Program-made: the position numbers and the translations under genes | The notes under the pieces: generated by a model | Told to the model about the DNA's origin: nothing | The model's database searches: none | The model's input: the letters and a program-made list of their open reading frames with translations, nothing else | From: UBA4660 sp034408895 | GTDB lineage: Bacteria > Bacteroidota > Bacteroidia > Flavobacteriales_D > Sanyastnellaceae | Length of the DNA: 64,000 bases | Reading direction: 5' to 3' | Assembly: GCA_034408895.1 (NCBI GenBank) | Contig: JAWXCI010000051.1 | Span: forward strand, 11,734-75,733 | In this document: one piece after another, positions 8,993-16,858 of the stretch | Position numbering within the stretch: the first letter of the stretch is position 1 | Layout: every line of letters starts with the position of its first letter

Positions 8993-9517
8993 ATGCCCAT
9001 GACAACAGCCGAATTCCAGTTAAACGTACTTCCGTTGAAAAACAAGTTGTACGCCTTTGCCTGTAGGTTGCTAACCAATGCAGAAGAAGCGCGTGACACG
9101 GTGCAGGAAGTAATGCTGAAGATGTGGGAAAGCGGAAAACCACTGGCGGATTACGAGAACATTGAGGCGTGGTGTATGACAATGGTGCGCAACCGATCGC
9201 TGGATAAAATTCGTGTGGGAAACATCCGGCAGCAGCACCTCAAGGTGATTCATCGGGGGAAGCGCTTTGAAAAACCTCATTCGGAAAAGATGGAACTTCA
9301 GGAAATGGTGCAGCACGTGATCCGCTTTATGAATACTCTACCTGTGGTGCAGCGCGAATTGGTAGAGTTGCGCGATTTCCAGGAAAAGAGCTACGAAGAA
9401 TTGGTGGAGATAACAGGATTGGAAATGTCGCAGGTGAAAGTGTATTTGCACCGTGCACGAAAAACTATCCGCGAAAAAATTACTGAATTGAATGCTTATG
9501 GACTACAACACAACTGA
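8993..9517 (+). CDS. ECF-type RNA polymerase sigma factor
   Basis: A sigma-70 family extracytoplasmic-function factor of 174 residues. Region 2 is seen at about residues 15-85 (LTNAEEARDTVQEVMLKMWE, then the DNA-melting RNRSLDKIR). Region 4 is at about 115-165 (LPVVQRELVELRDFQEKSYEE, then the HTH SQVKVYLHRARKTIREKI). It redirects RNA polymerase to a small regulon. It is the first gene of an operon, overlapping the membrane anti-sigma-like gene, with two DUF4252 genes and an ABC exporter behind. A second ATG two codons in is equally possible. Auto-regulation is usual for this class but no promoter copy could be verified. Confidence 0.93.
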   Translation: MPMTTAEFQLNVLPLKNKLYAFACRLLTNAEEARDTVQEVMLKMWESGKPLADYENIEAWCMTMVRNRSLDKIRVGNIRQQHLKVIHRGKRFEKPHSEKMELQEMVQHVIRFMNTLPVVQRELVELRDFQEKSYEELVEITGLEMSQVKVYLHRARKTIREKITELNAYGLQHN

Positions 9518-10016
9518 TATAAAACCATTGCTCGAAAAATTCTGGGCAGGCGAAACATCTTCGCACGAGGAAAATTGGCTCAAAAAGTTTTTCAATGAAA
9601 ATCCATCACCGAAAGGAATGGAGGAAGACGCGATGTATTTCCTTGCACTTTCATCATCCTGTTCCATGAGGCTCGACTCATCGTTCGACCATGAACTTAT
9701 GTCGCGCATCAGGAACAAGGAACAAAGAACTACTGCCTTCAGATGGACGCTGCGCATCGCAGCATCGGTAATTTTCATTGTGGGACTTGTTACAGTAAGC
9801 CAATGGGTTTTCAAAACTGATGAACCTCCAGTGCAGATTACCCAAACAACAAATACAACACAACCAGTGGACTTAGAAGTAATGAGGGCATTTGAACAAA
9901 CCAAGTCAGCGCTACTTCTCATTTCATCTAAACTCAACAAAGGACAAGAACAAACCATGATGCTTTCGAAATTTGATGAGGCACAGGTTCGGATAAAACC
10001 AACATCTGAACAATAA
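9492..10016 (+). CDS. Membrane-bound anti-sigma-factor-like protein
   Basis: A 174-residue single-pass protein whose start overlaps the end of the sigma-factor gene by 26 bases, a strong sign of coupled expression. The N-terminal cytosolic part (IKPLLEKFWAGETSSHEENWLKKF) resembles the short sigma-binding region of Bacteroidota anti-sigma factors. A transmembrane helix follows at about residues 85-103 (IAASVIFIVGLVTVSQWVF), then a periplasmic tail of about 70 residues. It lacks the Cys/His zinc motif of ZAS-type anti-sigma factors. The role is inferred from position and topology. ATG at 9498 is an alternative start. Confidence 0.75.
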   Translation: MLMDYNTTDIKPLLEKFWAGETSSHEENWLKKFFNENPSPKGMEEDAMYFLALSSSCSMRLDSSFDHELMSRIRNKEQRTTAFRWTLRIAASVIFIVGLVTVSQWVFKTDEPPVQITQTTNTTQPVDLEVMRAFEQTKSALLLISSKLNKGQEQTMMLSKFDEAQVRIKPTSEQ

Positions 10017-10041
10017 AGTAAATGAAAACGAAGTCTCACGA

Positions 10042-10575
10042 ATGCAAAAAAATAACCTCATGAGTAACAAAATATTCAGCCTCGCAATCCTGATGATGAC
10101 CGCTGTGCTTGCCCATGCACAGAGCGATGGCATCACACAATTCTTTTCGAAATACGAAACCGATCCTTCGTTCACGTTAGTGTCGGTTTCGGGAAAGATG
10201 TTTACCCTTTTTACACACATAGAAGGGAAGACAGAAGAAGAGAAAGAAATGCTCAAAACCATTTCGAAGCTCAAGGGACTTCGATTTCTGGTGAACGAGG
10301 AAGCTACCAACTCGAAAGCAACTTACCAGGCCGCTGTGAAAACAAAAATGATGGGATTCGAGTTGATGATGAGCGTGCAGGATGCCGAAGAAAACCTCAG
10401 CTTCTTTATTAAAGAACAAACCGGTGTTGTGAAAGAACTTATAATGATTGGCGAATCCTCTGGTGAGTTTTTCATCATGTCCATAACTGGTGACATAGAC
10501 CTGAACCAACTCTCCAAACTCGCCCGTGTGGTAAATATTGAAGGAATGGAAAAACTCGAAAACCTGAAGAAGTGA
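10042..10575 (+). CDS. DUF4252 domain protein (first copy)
   Basis: Exported protein of 177 residues with a signal peptide (KIFSLAILMMTAVLAHAQ) and a DUF4252-type body. The body opens with ITQFFSKYETDPSFTLVSVS, has a central helix-strand unit, and ends with a helix after DIDLNQLSKLARVVNIEGME. DUF4252 proteins are typical companions of ECF sigma factors in Bacteroidota; their biochemical role is unknown. Here two diverged copies follow the sigma/anti-sigma pair. Translation of the next gene starts on the GTGA overlap of this stop. The true start may be the second Met, which is nearer the signal peptide. Confidence 0.85.
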   Translation: MQKNNLMSNKIFSLAILMMTAVLAHAQSDGITQFFSKYETDPSFTLVSVSGKMFTLFTHIEGKTEEEKEMLKTISKLKGLRFLVNEEATNSKATYQAAVKTKMMGFELMMSVQDAEENLSFFIKEQTGVVKELIMIGESSGEFFIMSITGDIDLNQLSKLARVVNIEGMEKLENLKK

Positions 10576-11078
10576 AGGCAGTCATCGGCTCCATTCTTGT
10601 TGCATTTGCATTTACTTTTTTGATGGCGGGCAGGCCTCTTGAATCAAGCCCTGCTATGGAATTGCTCCATCAAACCTATGATGATCAGAAATTTTCTGTT
10701 TACCGCAAAAGCGTTCTGAAGACAGCGGTGGCCGTGGCAGAATCGGATGAATTCCGTCCCCTGTTTAAACACACCAATCGCCTCGAACAATTTAAAACTA
10801 AAGCGAATGAAAAGCTTTCAACTGAACTTGAAGCCGCACTTACAAATGGTGGCTACGAAAAACTAATTGGCACACAAGGCAAGGGAAGCTCAATAAATGT
10901 TTTTGCTAAATCGGCTTCAGGTGATTCCAAATTACGGAATCTTGTAGCCATCATTTCCGATTCGCTTCAACTACAGGTTTTTGAATTGAACGGCACTATT
11001 GAAATGAAGGATATCAATGGCTTACGCGACTTGGAAAATCTTCAAACACTGCTACAAAACCGTGACATTTTTAAGTGA
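10572..11078 (+). CDS. DUF4252 domain protein (second copy)
   Basis: A 168-residue exported protein starting at a GTG that overlaps the previous stop by four bases (GTGA). The signal peptide is VIGSILVAFAFTFLMAG. The C-terminal half has the same strand-helix pattern as its neighbour (LVAIISDSLQLQVFELNGTIEMKD, split by a Gly), ending in DINGLRDLENLQTLL. The two copies share layout more than sequence, so the duplication is old. It is co-transcribed with the sigma factor operon, and the ABC ATPase starts six bases downstream. Confidence 0.78.
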   Translation: MKAVIGSILVAFAFTFLMAGRPLESSPAMELLHQTYDDQKFSVYRKSVLKTAVAVAESDEFRPLFKHTNRLEQFKTKANEKLSTELEAALTNGGYEKLIGTQGKGSSINVFAKSASGDSKLRNLVAIISDSLQLQVFELNGTIEMKDINGLRDLENLQTLLQNRDIFK

Positions 11079-11084
11079 GGCTCT

Positions 11085-11993
11085 ATGAGTGTTCTTCTGG
11101 AAACACAACAACTCACAAAAAACTTCGGGCGCATTCGTGCGGTGCATGAACTCAACCTGCACATTGCAGAAGGAATGGTATTCGGCATGTTGGGACCAAA
11201 CGGCAGTGGCAAAACAACCACGCTGGGAATGTTGCTTGGTGTCACTAATCCAACCTCCGGAAGTTTCAGTTGGTTTGGTGAAAAAACAAATCATGAAGCA
11301 AGGAAAAAAGTGGGGGCCATTCTGGAACGTCCCATTTTCTATCCGTACATGTCAGCCCGGAAAAACCTGGAAGTGGTGTGTCTCATAAAAGAAATTTCTA
11401 AATCACGCATTGATGAGGTTTTGAAAACTGTGGGATTGCTCGAAAGGAAAAACGATGCGTTCAAAACCTATTCCCTGGGGATGAAACAGCGGCTTGCCAT
11501 TGCATCCGCATTGTTATGTGACCCTCGCATCATGATTCTTGACGAACCCACCAACGGCCTGGACCCGCAAGGCATTGCTGACATCCGCGAGTTGATTCGC
11601 CACATTGCATCGGATGGAAAAACAATCGTTCTTGCAAGTCACCTTTTGGATGAAGTACAAAAAGTGTGTACTGATTTCTGTGTGCTCGGAAAAGGAAAAT
11701 TGCTCTACACCGGAAACGTAAAGCGCGATCTTGAAAGCGACCATTCGTTCGAACTAGAGGGAGAGAGTTCTGATGCAATCGAAAATGCATTGAAAGATTT
11801 TCCCTTCATCGTTTCAAAAGAAAAAGCGGGGGAGAAATGGGTGGTGAAAACTGAAGAGCGAATCAATGCTGCTGAGTTGAACAAAGCCTTCTTTGAAAAG
11901 GGAATTGTGCTCAGTCACCTTTCATCAGGACACAAATCACTTGAAGAAAAATTCCTTCGGATATTGAATGAAAACAATGCGCAGGCTACTTAG
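11085..11993 (+). CDS. ABC transporter ATP-binding protein
   Basis: Nucleotide-binding subunit of an ABC exporter, 302 residues. Walker A is GPNGSGKTTT (about residues 38-47), the signature motif is YSLGMKQRL, Walker B with D-loop is IMILDEPTNGLDP, and the switch His lies in LASHLLDE. A C-terminal regulatory extension of about 90 residues is typical of the two-component drug/lipid-type exporters (CcmA/NatA-like). It pairs with the permease gene that begins inside its 3' end (26-base overlap). Its position six bases after the DUF4252 gene suggests control by the ECF sigma factor. The substrate is unknown. Confidence 0.92.
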   Translation: MSVLLETQQLTKNFGRIRAVHELNLHIAEGMVFGMLGPNGSGKTTTLGMLLGVTNPTSGSFSWFGEKTNHEARKKVGAILERPIFYPYMSARKNLEVVCLIKEISKSRIDEVLKTVGLLERKNDAFKTYSLGMKQRLAIASALLCDPRIMILDEPTNGLDPQGIADIRELIRHIASDGKTIVLASHLLDEVQKVCTDFCVLGKGKLLYTGNVKRDLESDHSFELEGESSDAIENALKDFPFIVSKEKAGEKWVVKTEERINAAELNKAFFEKGIVLSHLSSGHKSLEEKFLRILNENNAQAT

Positions 11994-12792
11994 TATAGAA
12001 TTCACCAAGTTGTGGAGTGCGCGTTATTTCCGTGTGCTGCTCATCCTTTGGATAGTAGCATTCCTGAGTATTCCTATTGGATTCAAGATTGTATTGTATT
12101 GGCTGGAAACACAATCAGGTCAAAGCCTCGATGCGTTGGGCTTAAAGTTCACACAACTTCCCGTTTTTGATTTCTCGGAGATATGGCACAACCTCGCCTA
12201 TGTGTACAAGATGCTGAGCATCTTTATGGCGTTTGTGGTGGTGGTGAGCGTGACCAATGAAATTGATTATCGCACACTCCGGCAAAATGTGATTGACGGA
12301 TTGAGCCGGAAAGAATGGCTCCTCAGCAAATGGTACTTAGTCCTTGCACTTGCAACTGCTGCAACCCTGCTTGTTCTCGTGCTTGGCCTTGTGGCGGGAT
12401 TAACCTCGTCAACCGAAGTTTCTTTAGAAGCAATTTTCTCAAACATTGGTTTCCTCGGAGCCTACTGGATTCATGTGGTGTTGTTCCTTATGTTGTCACT
12501 ACTCTTTGCATTGTTGCTGCGCAGGTCCGGGCTAACCATTGCCCTTCTCATTTTCTGGATGTACATTTTTGAACCCATCACCATTGGAATTCTCCGGTAC
12601 CATGAATTGGATTTTGTCTCCAACATTTTCCCGGTAGAAGCAACTCACCGCTTAATTCCCTGGGTGATACCGCACTTGGCCATGTTTCCCGGTCTTGACC
12701 ACATTCCTACAGATGCGCTCATCATTGCATTTGTTTACCTGGTTCTCGTAATGGGGCTTTCATGGCGTATTGTGCAGAAGCGCGATTTATAA
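11968..12792 (+). CDS. ABC-2 type transporter permease
   Basis: Integral membrane partner of the upstream ATPase, 274 residues with about six transmembrane helices (for example LILWIVAFLSIPIGFKIVL, LALATAATLLVLVLGLVAG, WIHVVLFLMLSLLFALLL and the final IIAFVYLVLVMGLSW). Between helices 2 and 3 it has the coupling-type sequence TNEIDYRTLRQNVIDGLSR, which is characteristic of ABC-2/NatB-like permeases. The start overlaps the ATPase gene by 26 bases. It is the last gene of the operon; 128 bases separate it from porQ. Confidence 0.88.
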   Translation: MKTMRRLLSIEFTKLWSARYFRVLLILWIVAFLSIPIGFKIVLYWLETQSGQSLDALGLKFTQLPVFDFSEIWHNLAYVYKMLSIFMAFVVVVSVTNEIDYRTLRQNVIDGLSRKEWLLSKWYLVLALATAATLLVLVLGLVAGLTSSTEVSLEAIFSNIGFLGAYWIHVVLFLMLSLLFALLLRRSGLTIALLIFWMYIFEPITIGILRYHELDFVSNIFPVEATHRLIPWVIPHLAMFPGLDHIPTDALIIAFVYLVLVMGLSWRIVQKRDL

Positions 12793-12920
12793 ATTTCAAC
12801 TTCGATTCGATAGGTATTGAGTCTGGTGGTCTCGTAGCAAACAATTCATTCTTGTGTAAACTCGCACAATAATTTTACACCCATGAAGTTGTACTCCTTC
12901 ATCATCAAACCAAAACACCA

Positions 12921-13952
12921 GTGAAGTTCCACCGTCTCGTATTCTTTTTTCTTCTTGTAATTTCTTTTAATGCATTCGCACAGATAGGAGGCACACATGC
13001 TTTTCCTATTCTCAACTTTTCAGGTTCCGCCCGCGTGGCTTCAATGGGCGGTAATTACCTCGCTATGAAAGATGGTGACCTCAACCTCTGCATTGCCAAT
13101 CCATCGCTGCTTGATACCCTTGTGCATGGAAAAATTGCATTGAGCTATGTGGACTATTTCTCCGGGGGAAATTTTGGTTTCGCATCGTATGCCCATACGC
13201 TCAACAGGAAACTTGTACTGGCTGGCACTGTGCAATACATGTCGTTCGGCAATTCCGAAACAACGGATGCCACAGGACAATCCACGGGACAATGGACCGC
13301 GGGCGATTATGTTTTTAACGCAGGTGGAGGATACCAACTCGATTCACTTTTCAGCCTGGGCGCTAATGTGAAGTTTATCTATTCCAACCTGGCTGGCCAA
13401 CTGGCCTACGGTGCAGCGCTGGACATGGCTGCCACTTATCATAAACCAATTCACAACTTCACAGCGTCGTTGGTGCTTCGCAATGCAGGTTTGCAACTTG
13501 ATTCTTACGCGAACAATGATGCAGATAGACTTCCGTTTGAAATTCAGCTCGGTATCACCAAAAGGCTGAAACATGCACCGTTTCGTTTTAATGTGGTGGC
13601 AGAAAATTTACAGAAACGCGACCTCACTTACAACGACCCGAACAACACAACCTTTACCGATCCCATCACCGGTGAAGTGGTGGACCAGCAAGGCTGGCCA
13701 TTAGGCGATAAACTAATGCGTCATGCTGTGTTAGGTGTAGAATTTATTATCTCGGAAAACATCCAATTCCGGCTTGGTTACAATTACCGGAGAAGGCAGG
13801 AGTTGAAAATTTCGGATCGTCCGGGCATGGCAGGTTTTTCTTATGGCGTGGGATTTAAAGTCAAGCGTTTTCATCTCAGTTACGGACGTGCCATCTACCA
13901 TCTTGCCGGACCATCCAATCATTTTTCGGTGGCCACGGATTTGGTCAATTAG
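12921..13952 (+). CDS. porQ: Type IX secretion system protein PorQ
   Basis: Outer-membrane beta-barrel of the PorQ/PorV-like class, 343 residues. A signal peptide (LVFFFLLVISFNAFAQ) precedes the family hallmark IGGTHAFPILNFSGSARVAS and MGGNYLA. Many amphipathic strands follow, and the protein ends on a short strand (HFSVATDLVN). In the T9SS, PorQ works with PorU/PorV/PorZ in the complex that processes sorting-domain cargo at the cell surface. That fits the seven type A sorting-domain proteins in this window. No other T9SS component is adjacent, as is usual for scattered por genes. Confidence 0.87.
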   Translation: MKFHRLVFFFLLVISFNAFAQIGGTHAFPILNFSGSARVASMGGNYLAMKDGDLNLCIANPSLLDTLVHGKIALSYVDYFSGGNFGFASYAHTLNRKLVLAGTVQYMSFGNSETTDATGQSTGQWTAGDYVFNAGGGYQLDSLFSLGANVKFIYSNLAGQLAYGAALDMAATYHKPIHNFTASLVLRNAGLQLDSYANNDADRLPFEIQLGITKRLKHAPFRFNVVAENLQKRDLTYNDPNNTTFTDPITGEVVDQQGWPLGDKLMRHAVLGVEFIISENIQFRLGYNYRRRQELKISDRPGMAGFSYGVGFKVKRFHLSYGRAIYHLAGPSNHFSVATDLVN

Positions 13953-14152
13953 TACAAGTACTGATACTGAGTCGGGGATCAGGAGTATTCAACAGGCAAC
14001 GAACAAGAAGCTAAGGCAATGTGATGTGCTCCCTCAGCGCCTAAACCCTATGGGTTCACATGATCAATACCTGTTGCTCCATATTTTTGACGCTATGAAC
14101 GTCTAGACGAACATCTCCCGGGTGTTAGCGGTCAGCCTAAAAAAACAGACCC

Positions 14153-14713
14153 ATGATTATCACGAATTACGACATTGAAAATGAAATAGGACCCATCTTG
14201 CGTCCGGGCGAAAAACTCATTTGGACAGGCCGACCTCAAACCGGTATCCTGTTTAAACGCACAGACTTTTTCATAATCCCGTTTAGTTTGCTTTGGTGTG
14301 GTTTCACAGTATTTTGGGAATTTACTTCAATAAAAATGGGAGCACCGATATTCTTTTCCCTGTTTGGGATACCTTTTATTTTGATTGGACTTTATTTACT
14401 CATCGGGCGTTTCTTCCTTGATGCAAGAAAAAGAGCAAAAACGGTATATGGGATAACAAAGGACAGAATCAATATGAAATCAGGTATTTTCCGGGAGGAA
14501 ATTGAATCCCTGAACTTTAAGTCCGTATCGGAAATATCATACACTCAAAAACCTGACAAAAGTGGAACAATAACATTTGGCCCAAATGACAGCGGAAACT
14601 CAAAGATGCCAGGCAGAGACCTGCCTGGTGGAAAGCAATATGCAAGCTTAGAATTGATTGAAGACGTGAAAATTGTTTATGATAAAATCGTTGATTTACA
14701 AAGACAAGCATAA
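14153..14713 (+). CDS. PH-like domain membrane protein
   Basis: A 186-residue protein. The opening segment (ILRPGEKLIWTGRPQTGI) is the signature of bacterial PH-domain (bPH2/YdbS-like) membrane proteins. Two transmembrane helices follow at about residues 38-58 and 66-88 (FIIPFSLLWCGFTVFW, IPFILIGLYLLIGRFFL), then a PH-like beta segment (YGITKDRINMKSGIFREEIE). The function of the family is unknown. It stands alone between porQ and the chitinase. Confidence 0.75.
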   Translation: MIITNYDIENEIGPILRPGEKLIWTGRPQTGILFKRTDFFIIPFSLLWCGFTVFWEFTSIKMGAPIFFSLFGIPFILIGLYLLIGRFFLDARKRAKTVYGITKDRINMKSGIFREEIESLNFKSVSEISYTQKPDKSGTITFGPNDSGNSKMPGRDLPGGKQYASLELIEDVKIVYDKIVDLQRQA

Positions 14714-14965
14714 CGACTGATAAGAAAATCTATAGGGCACCAGTTTTTCAACCTGTACCCAAAACGTAACCGTGTCCGCGAGACCCCGCGACAATCATCC
14801 TCTGCTTCCGGCTTCGGTCTCCCACTTTTTCATATTGAATAATTTTTGTAAGATTTGATTAGGTCTTATCCGCCAACGAGAAAGGCGTTCACATGATTTG
14901 AAAAAAAATCATGAACTAAAAAAGTGCCCGCTTAGCAAAAGCAAGTTGTTGGAAGCAATTGTGCC

Positions 14966-16441
14966 CTATTCGCACACTCCACCAAAGTCCGCCATAAAAA
15001 GCAACAAATCCGAGATGTTCACCACGCCATCATTATTCAGGTCGGAAGCACAATTTTGTTCTTCGGGAAAAATGCAGGAGAGGTTGTCAAAGGTTGCTGT
15101 AGCATTATAGTTGAGCGCTTGCGGATACATGCAGCCGGGAACGATGCACGAACCATCGTCAATTGTCGCCAGTGGATTGTAATTAGTGGCATTTGCATTT
15201 GTACAACCTGAAATTTCCAGGACAAAACCTTCGCACAATGCCTCGTTCAATTTGCTGGCTAAAGGTGTTGCAGCAATCACTCCGCTGCCAGGCGATGTTT
15301 CTAAATAGTCGCCAGTCAATTCCCACATGATAGCTCCACGCAGGTTGTTGTTGAGAATGAATTGCGCTTTTAGCGCAACCGAGGTGGTGTCATCATAACT
15401 CACAAATGTGTTTAGCGAACCATTGCCGGTGAGAAAGGGAACTTGCGACTGCGCATCCCACTGCGTGCTAAAAAGATTTTGTTGCAGAAGAATGTTGTAG
15501 TAAAGCGGGGTGCCTTCATCAGCACTGAAAGTGATGTTATCAGCCGAATTATTTAGCACGGATGCAAACAACGCTGGCGTTCCCAAGGTCTTAAAACTTC
15601 TGCCATAAAATGGAATGCCCATCACAAGTTTTTCTTCACTAACTCCAAATGTGTTGATGAGTGTGTTGATGGCAGAAGCACAATTGAAAGATGTATTACC
15701 CTGTGCCGTTGCATACAATGGCGAGTTGTGATTGCACGTTGCATCCCACGGCCCAAAAAAATCGTAGCTCATGATGTTCATGAAATCAAGAATGTTTTCA
15801 ATCGCATTCCAGTCAATGTTGTTCATGTTGGAAATGCCGGCAGGCAACGCTGCGGTGAGCAGATATTCATTTCCTGTTGTTGCACTGAGGGCATCCAACG
15901 AATCGCGAACCTGCTGAAGCAACAGAGTGTAGTTGGCTTCATCCGCAACCGTTCCGCCATTGGGTGAATAGCCGGGATATTCCCAGTCAATATCAATTCC
16001 ATCAAAATTGTATTGCTCGATAAGGTTGGTGCAATTATCAGCAAACGTGGCCCGCGTTGCAGCGCTGGCAGCGATTGCTGGAAAATGGTAACTTAACGTC
16101 CAGCCGCCCAGCGAAGCAAGAAGTTTCACTCCATTCTCATGACACAAGTACGGAAGTGATTGTGTTTCATCCGGCATATTCAATTGCCAGTTCATGGGAC
16201 CGAGAAGTAGATTTTCATCGGCCCAGCTGTCGGTGCTTATCAATGCGCCATTGGGTTGTGGGGAAAAAAAAGCATAATTGATGACGGTGTATTTTGAGTA
16301 ATCAATTGTGGTTGGCTTCACCAATTGTGCACGGTCGTACCACTGCCAGTTGGGGTAGTAAGCAACAATTTCCTTGCAAGGGGATTGGCCGATCGCGGTC
16401 ATTGCATTTAGTAAAAGTGCGAGGGCTATACTTCGTATCAT
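14966..16441 (-). CDS. Secreted GH18 chitinase with dockerin-like C-terminus
   Basis: Glycoside hydrolase family 18 enzyme, 491 residues, expected to cut beta-1,4-GlcNAc links in chitin. After a signal peptide (MIRSIALALLLNAMTAIGQ) the TIM barrel opens with EIVAYYPNWQWYD, has SLGGW, and carries the catalytic DGIDIDWEYPG motif (D-x-x-D-x-D-x-E intact). Other barrel motifs are MNIMSYDFFGPWD and GIPFYGRSFK. After about residue 405 come two Cys-bounded CxNxxAxNYNPLATIDDGSC-type units. The final module (DLNNDGVVNISDLLLFMADFG) has the calcium-loop spacing of a dockerin repeat. There is no type A sorting domain, so export or attachment may use this module. The sugar kinase at 42409 could handle released GlcNAc; that link is inference. 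Confidence 0.92.
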   Translation of the reverse strand: MIRSIALALLLNAMTAIGQSPCKEIVAYYPNWQWYDRAQLVKPTTIDYSKYTVINYAFFSPQPNGALISTDSWADENLLLGPMNWQLNMPDETQSLPYLCHENGVKLLASLGGWTLSYHFPAIAASAATRATFADNCTNLIEQYNFDGIDIDWEYPGYSPNGGTVADEANYTLLLQQVRDSLDALSATTGNEYLLTAALPAGISNMNNIDWNAIENILDFMNIMSYDFFGPWDATCNHNSPLYATAQGNTSFNCASAINTLINTFGVSEEKLVMGIPFYGRSFKTLGTPALFASVLNNSADNITFSADEGTPLYYNILLQQNLFSTQWDAQSQVPFLTGNGSLNTFVSYDDTTSVALKAQFILNNNLRGAIMWELTGDYLETSPGSGVIAATPLASKLNEALCEGFVLEISGCTNANATNYNPLATIDDGSCIVPGCMYPQALNYNATATFDNLSCIFPEEQNCASDLNNDGVVNISDLLLFMADFGGVCE

Positions 16442-16858
16442 TTGAAAGTGTTTGAGTCAGATGCAAACCTATTGATCAACTTCAGCATGAACATAGAAAA
16501 ATTAAGACAATGGGACAGGGATGCGCGATATGCGTTGAGCGACTGTTCCCGGTTTCTTAATCTTTCACTGACACTTGCAGGATTCGGATAATGAACTAAA
16601 CAACTGGACAATCAAGGAAATTCAACTTGATGATGACCCCACTGATATACAGTCCGGGCTTGAGAGTGACTTTGATATATAAACGTTATAACTCAAGACT
16701 TGAATACTTTCCATAAGGAGGCGATACTGAAGTACAAGGAGCAAGACTATGTTGATCAAAGTCGAACATTTAGCCCGGCATTGAGTTTTTTTTCTTCTCC
16801 ACACAATAAGCACCTTTCCCGCCTGTTATCATTTTCGTAAAACCAACATAAAAACCAA
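16442..16858. other. Intergenic region between chitinase and alpha-2-macroglobulin, no gene recognised
   Basis: About 417 bases between divergent genes. No open frame here looks like protein. A terminator-like hairpin on the forward strand follows at 16886, with no forward gene before it, so an untranslated transcript (leader or small RNA) could lie in this stretch. TACTTTCC and TGACTTTG are only approximate -7 boxes. Confidence 0.4.
16464..16471 (-). promoter_or_regulatory. -7 box (TAGGTTTG) of the chitinase gene
   Basis: Read on the reverse strand, TAGGTTTG fits the TAnnTTTG consensus and lies 22 bases before the ATG. No TTG is found at the expected spacing upstream, so a regulated or weak promoter is possible. 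Confidence 0.42.

Noticed and set aside
12852..12877. Promoter for porQ (TTG ... TAATTTTA)
   Set aside because: The spacer is only 15 bases and the -7 box has a mismatch at its last base, so it does not meet the Bacteroidota consensus.
14892..14913. Hairpin CATGATTT/AAATCATG between the PH-domain and chitinase genes
   Set aside because: The stem is A-T rich, with no T-run after it on either strand beyond the loop itself; too weak to call a terminator or operator.
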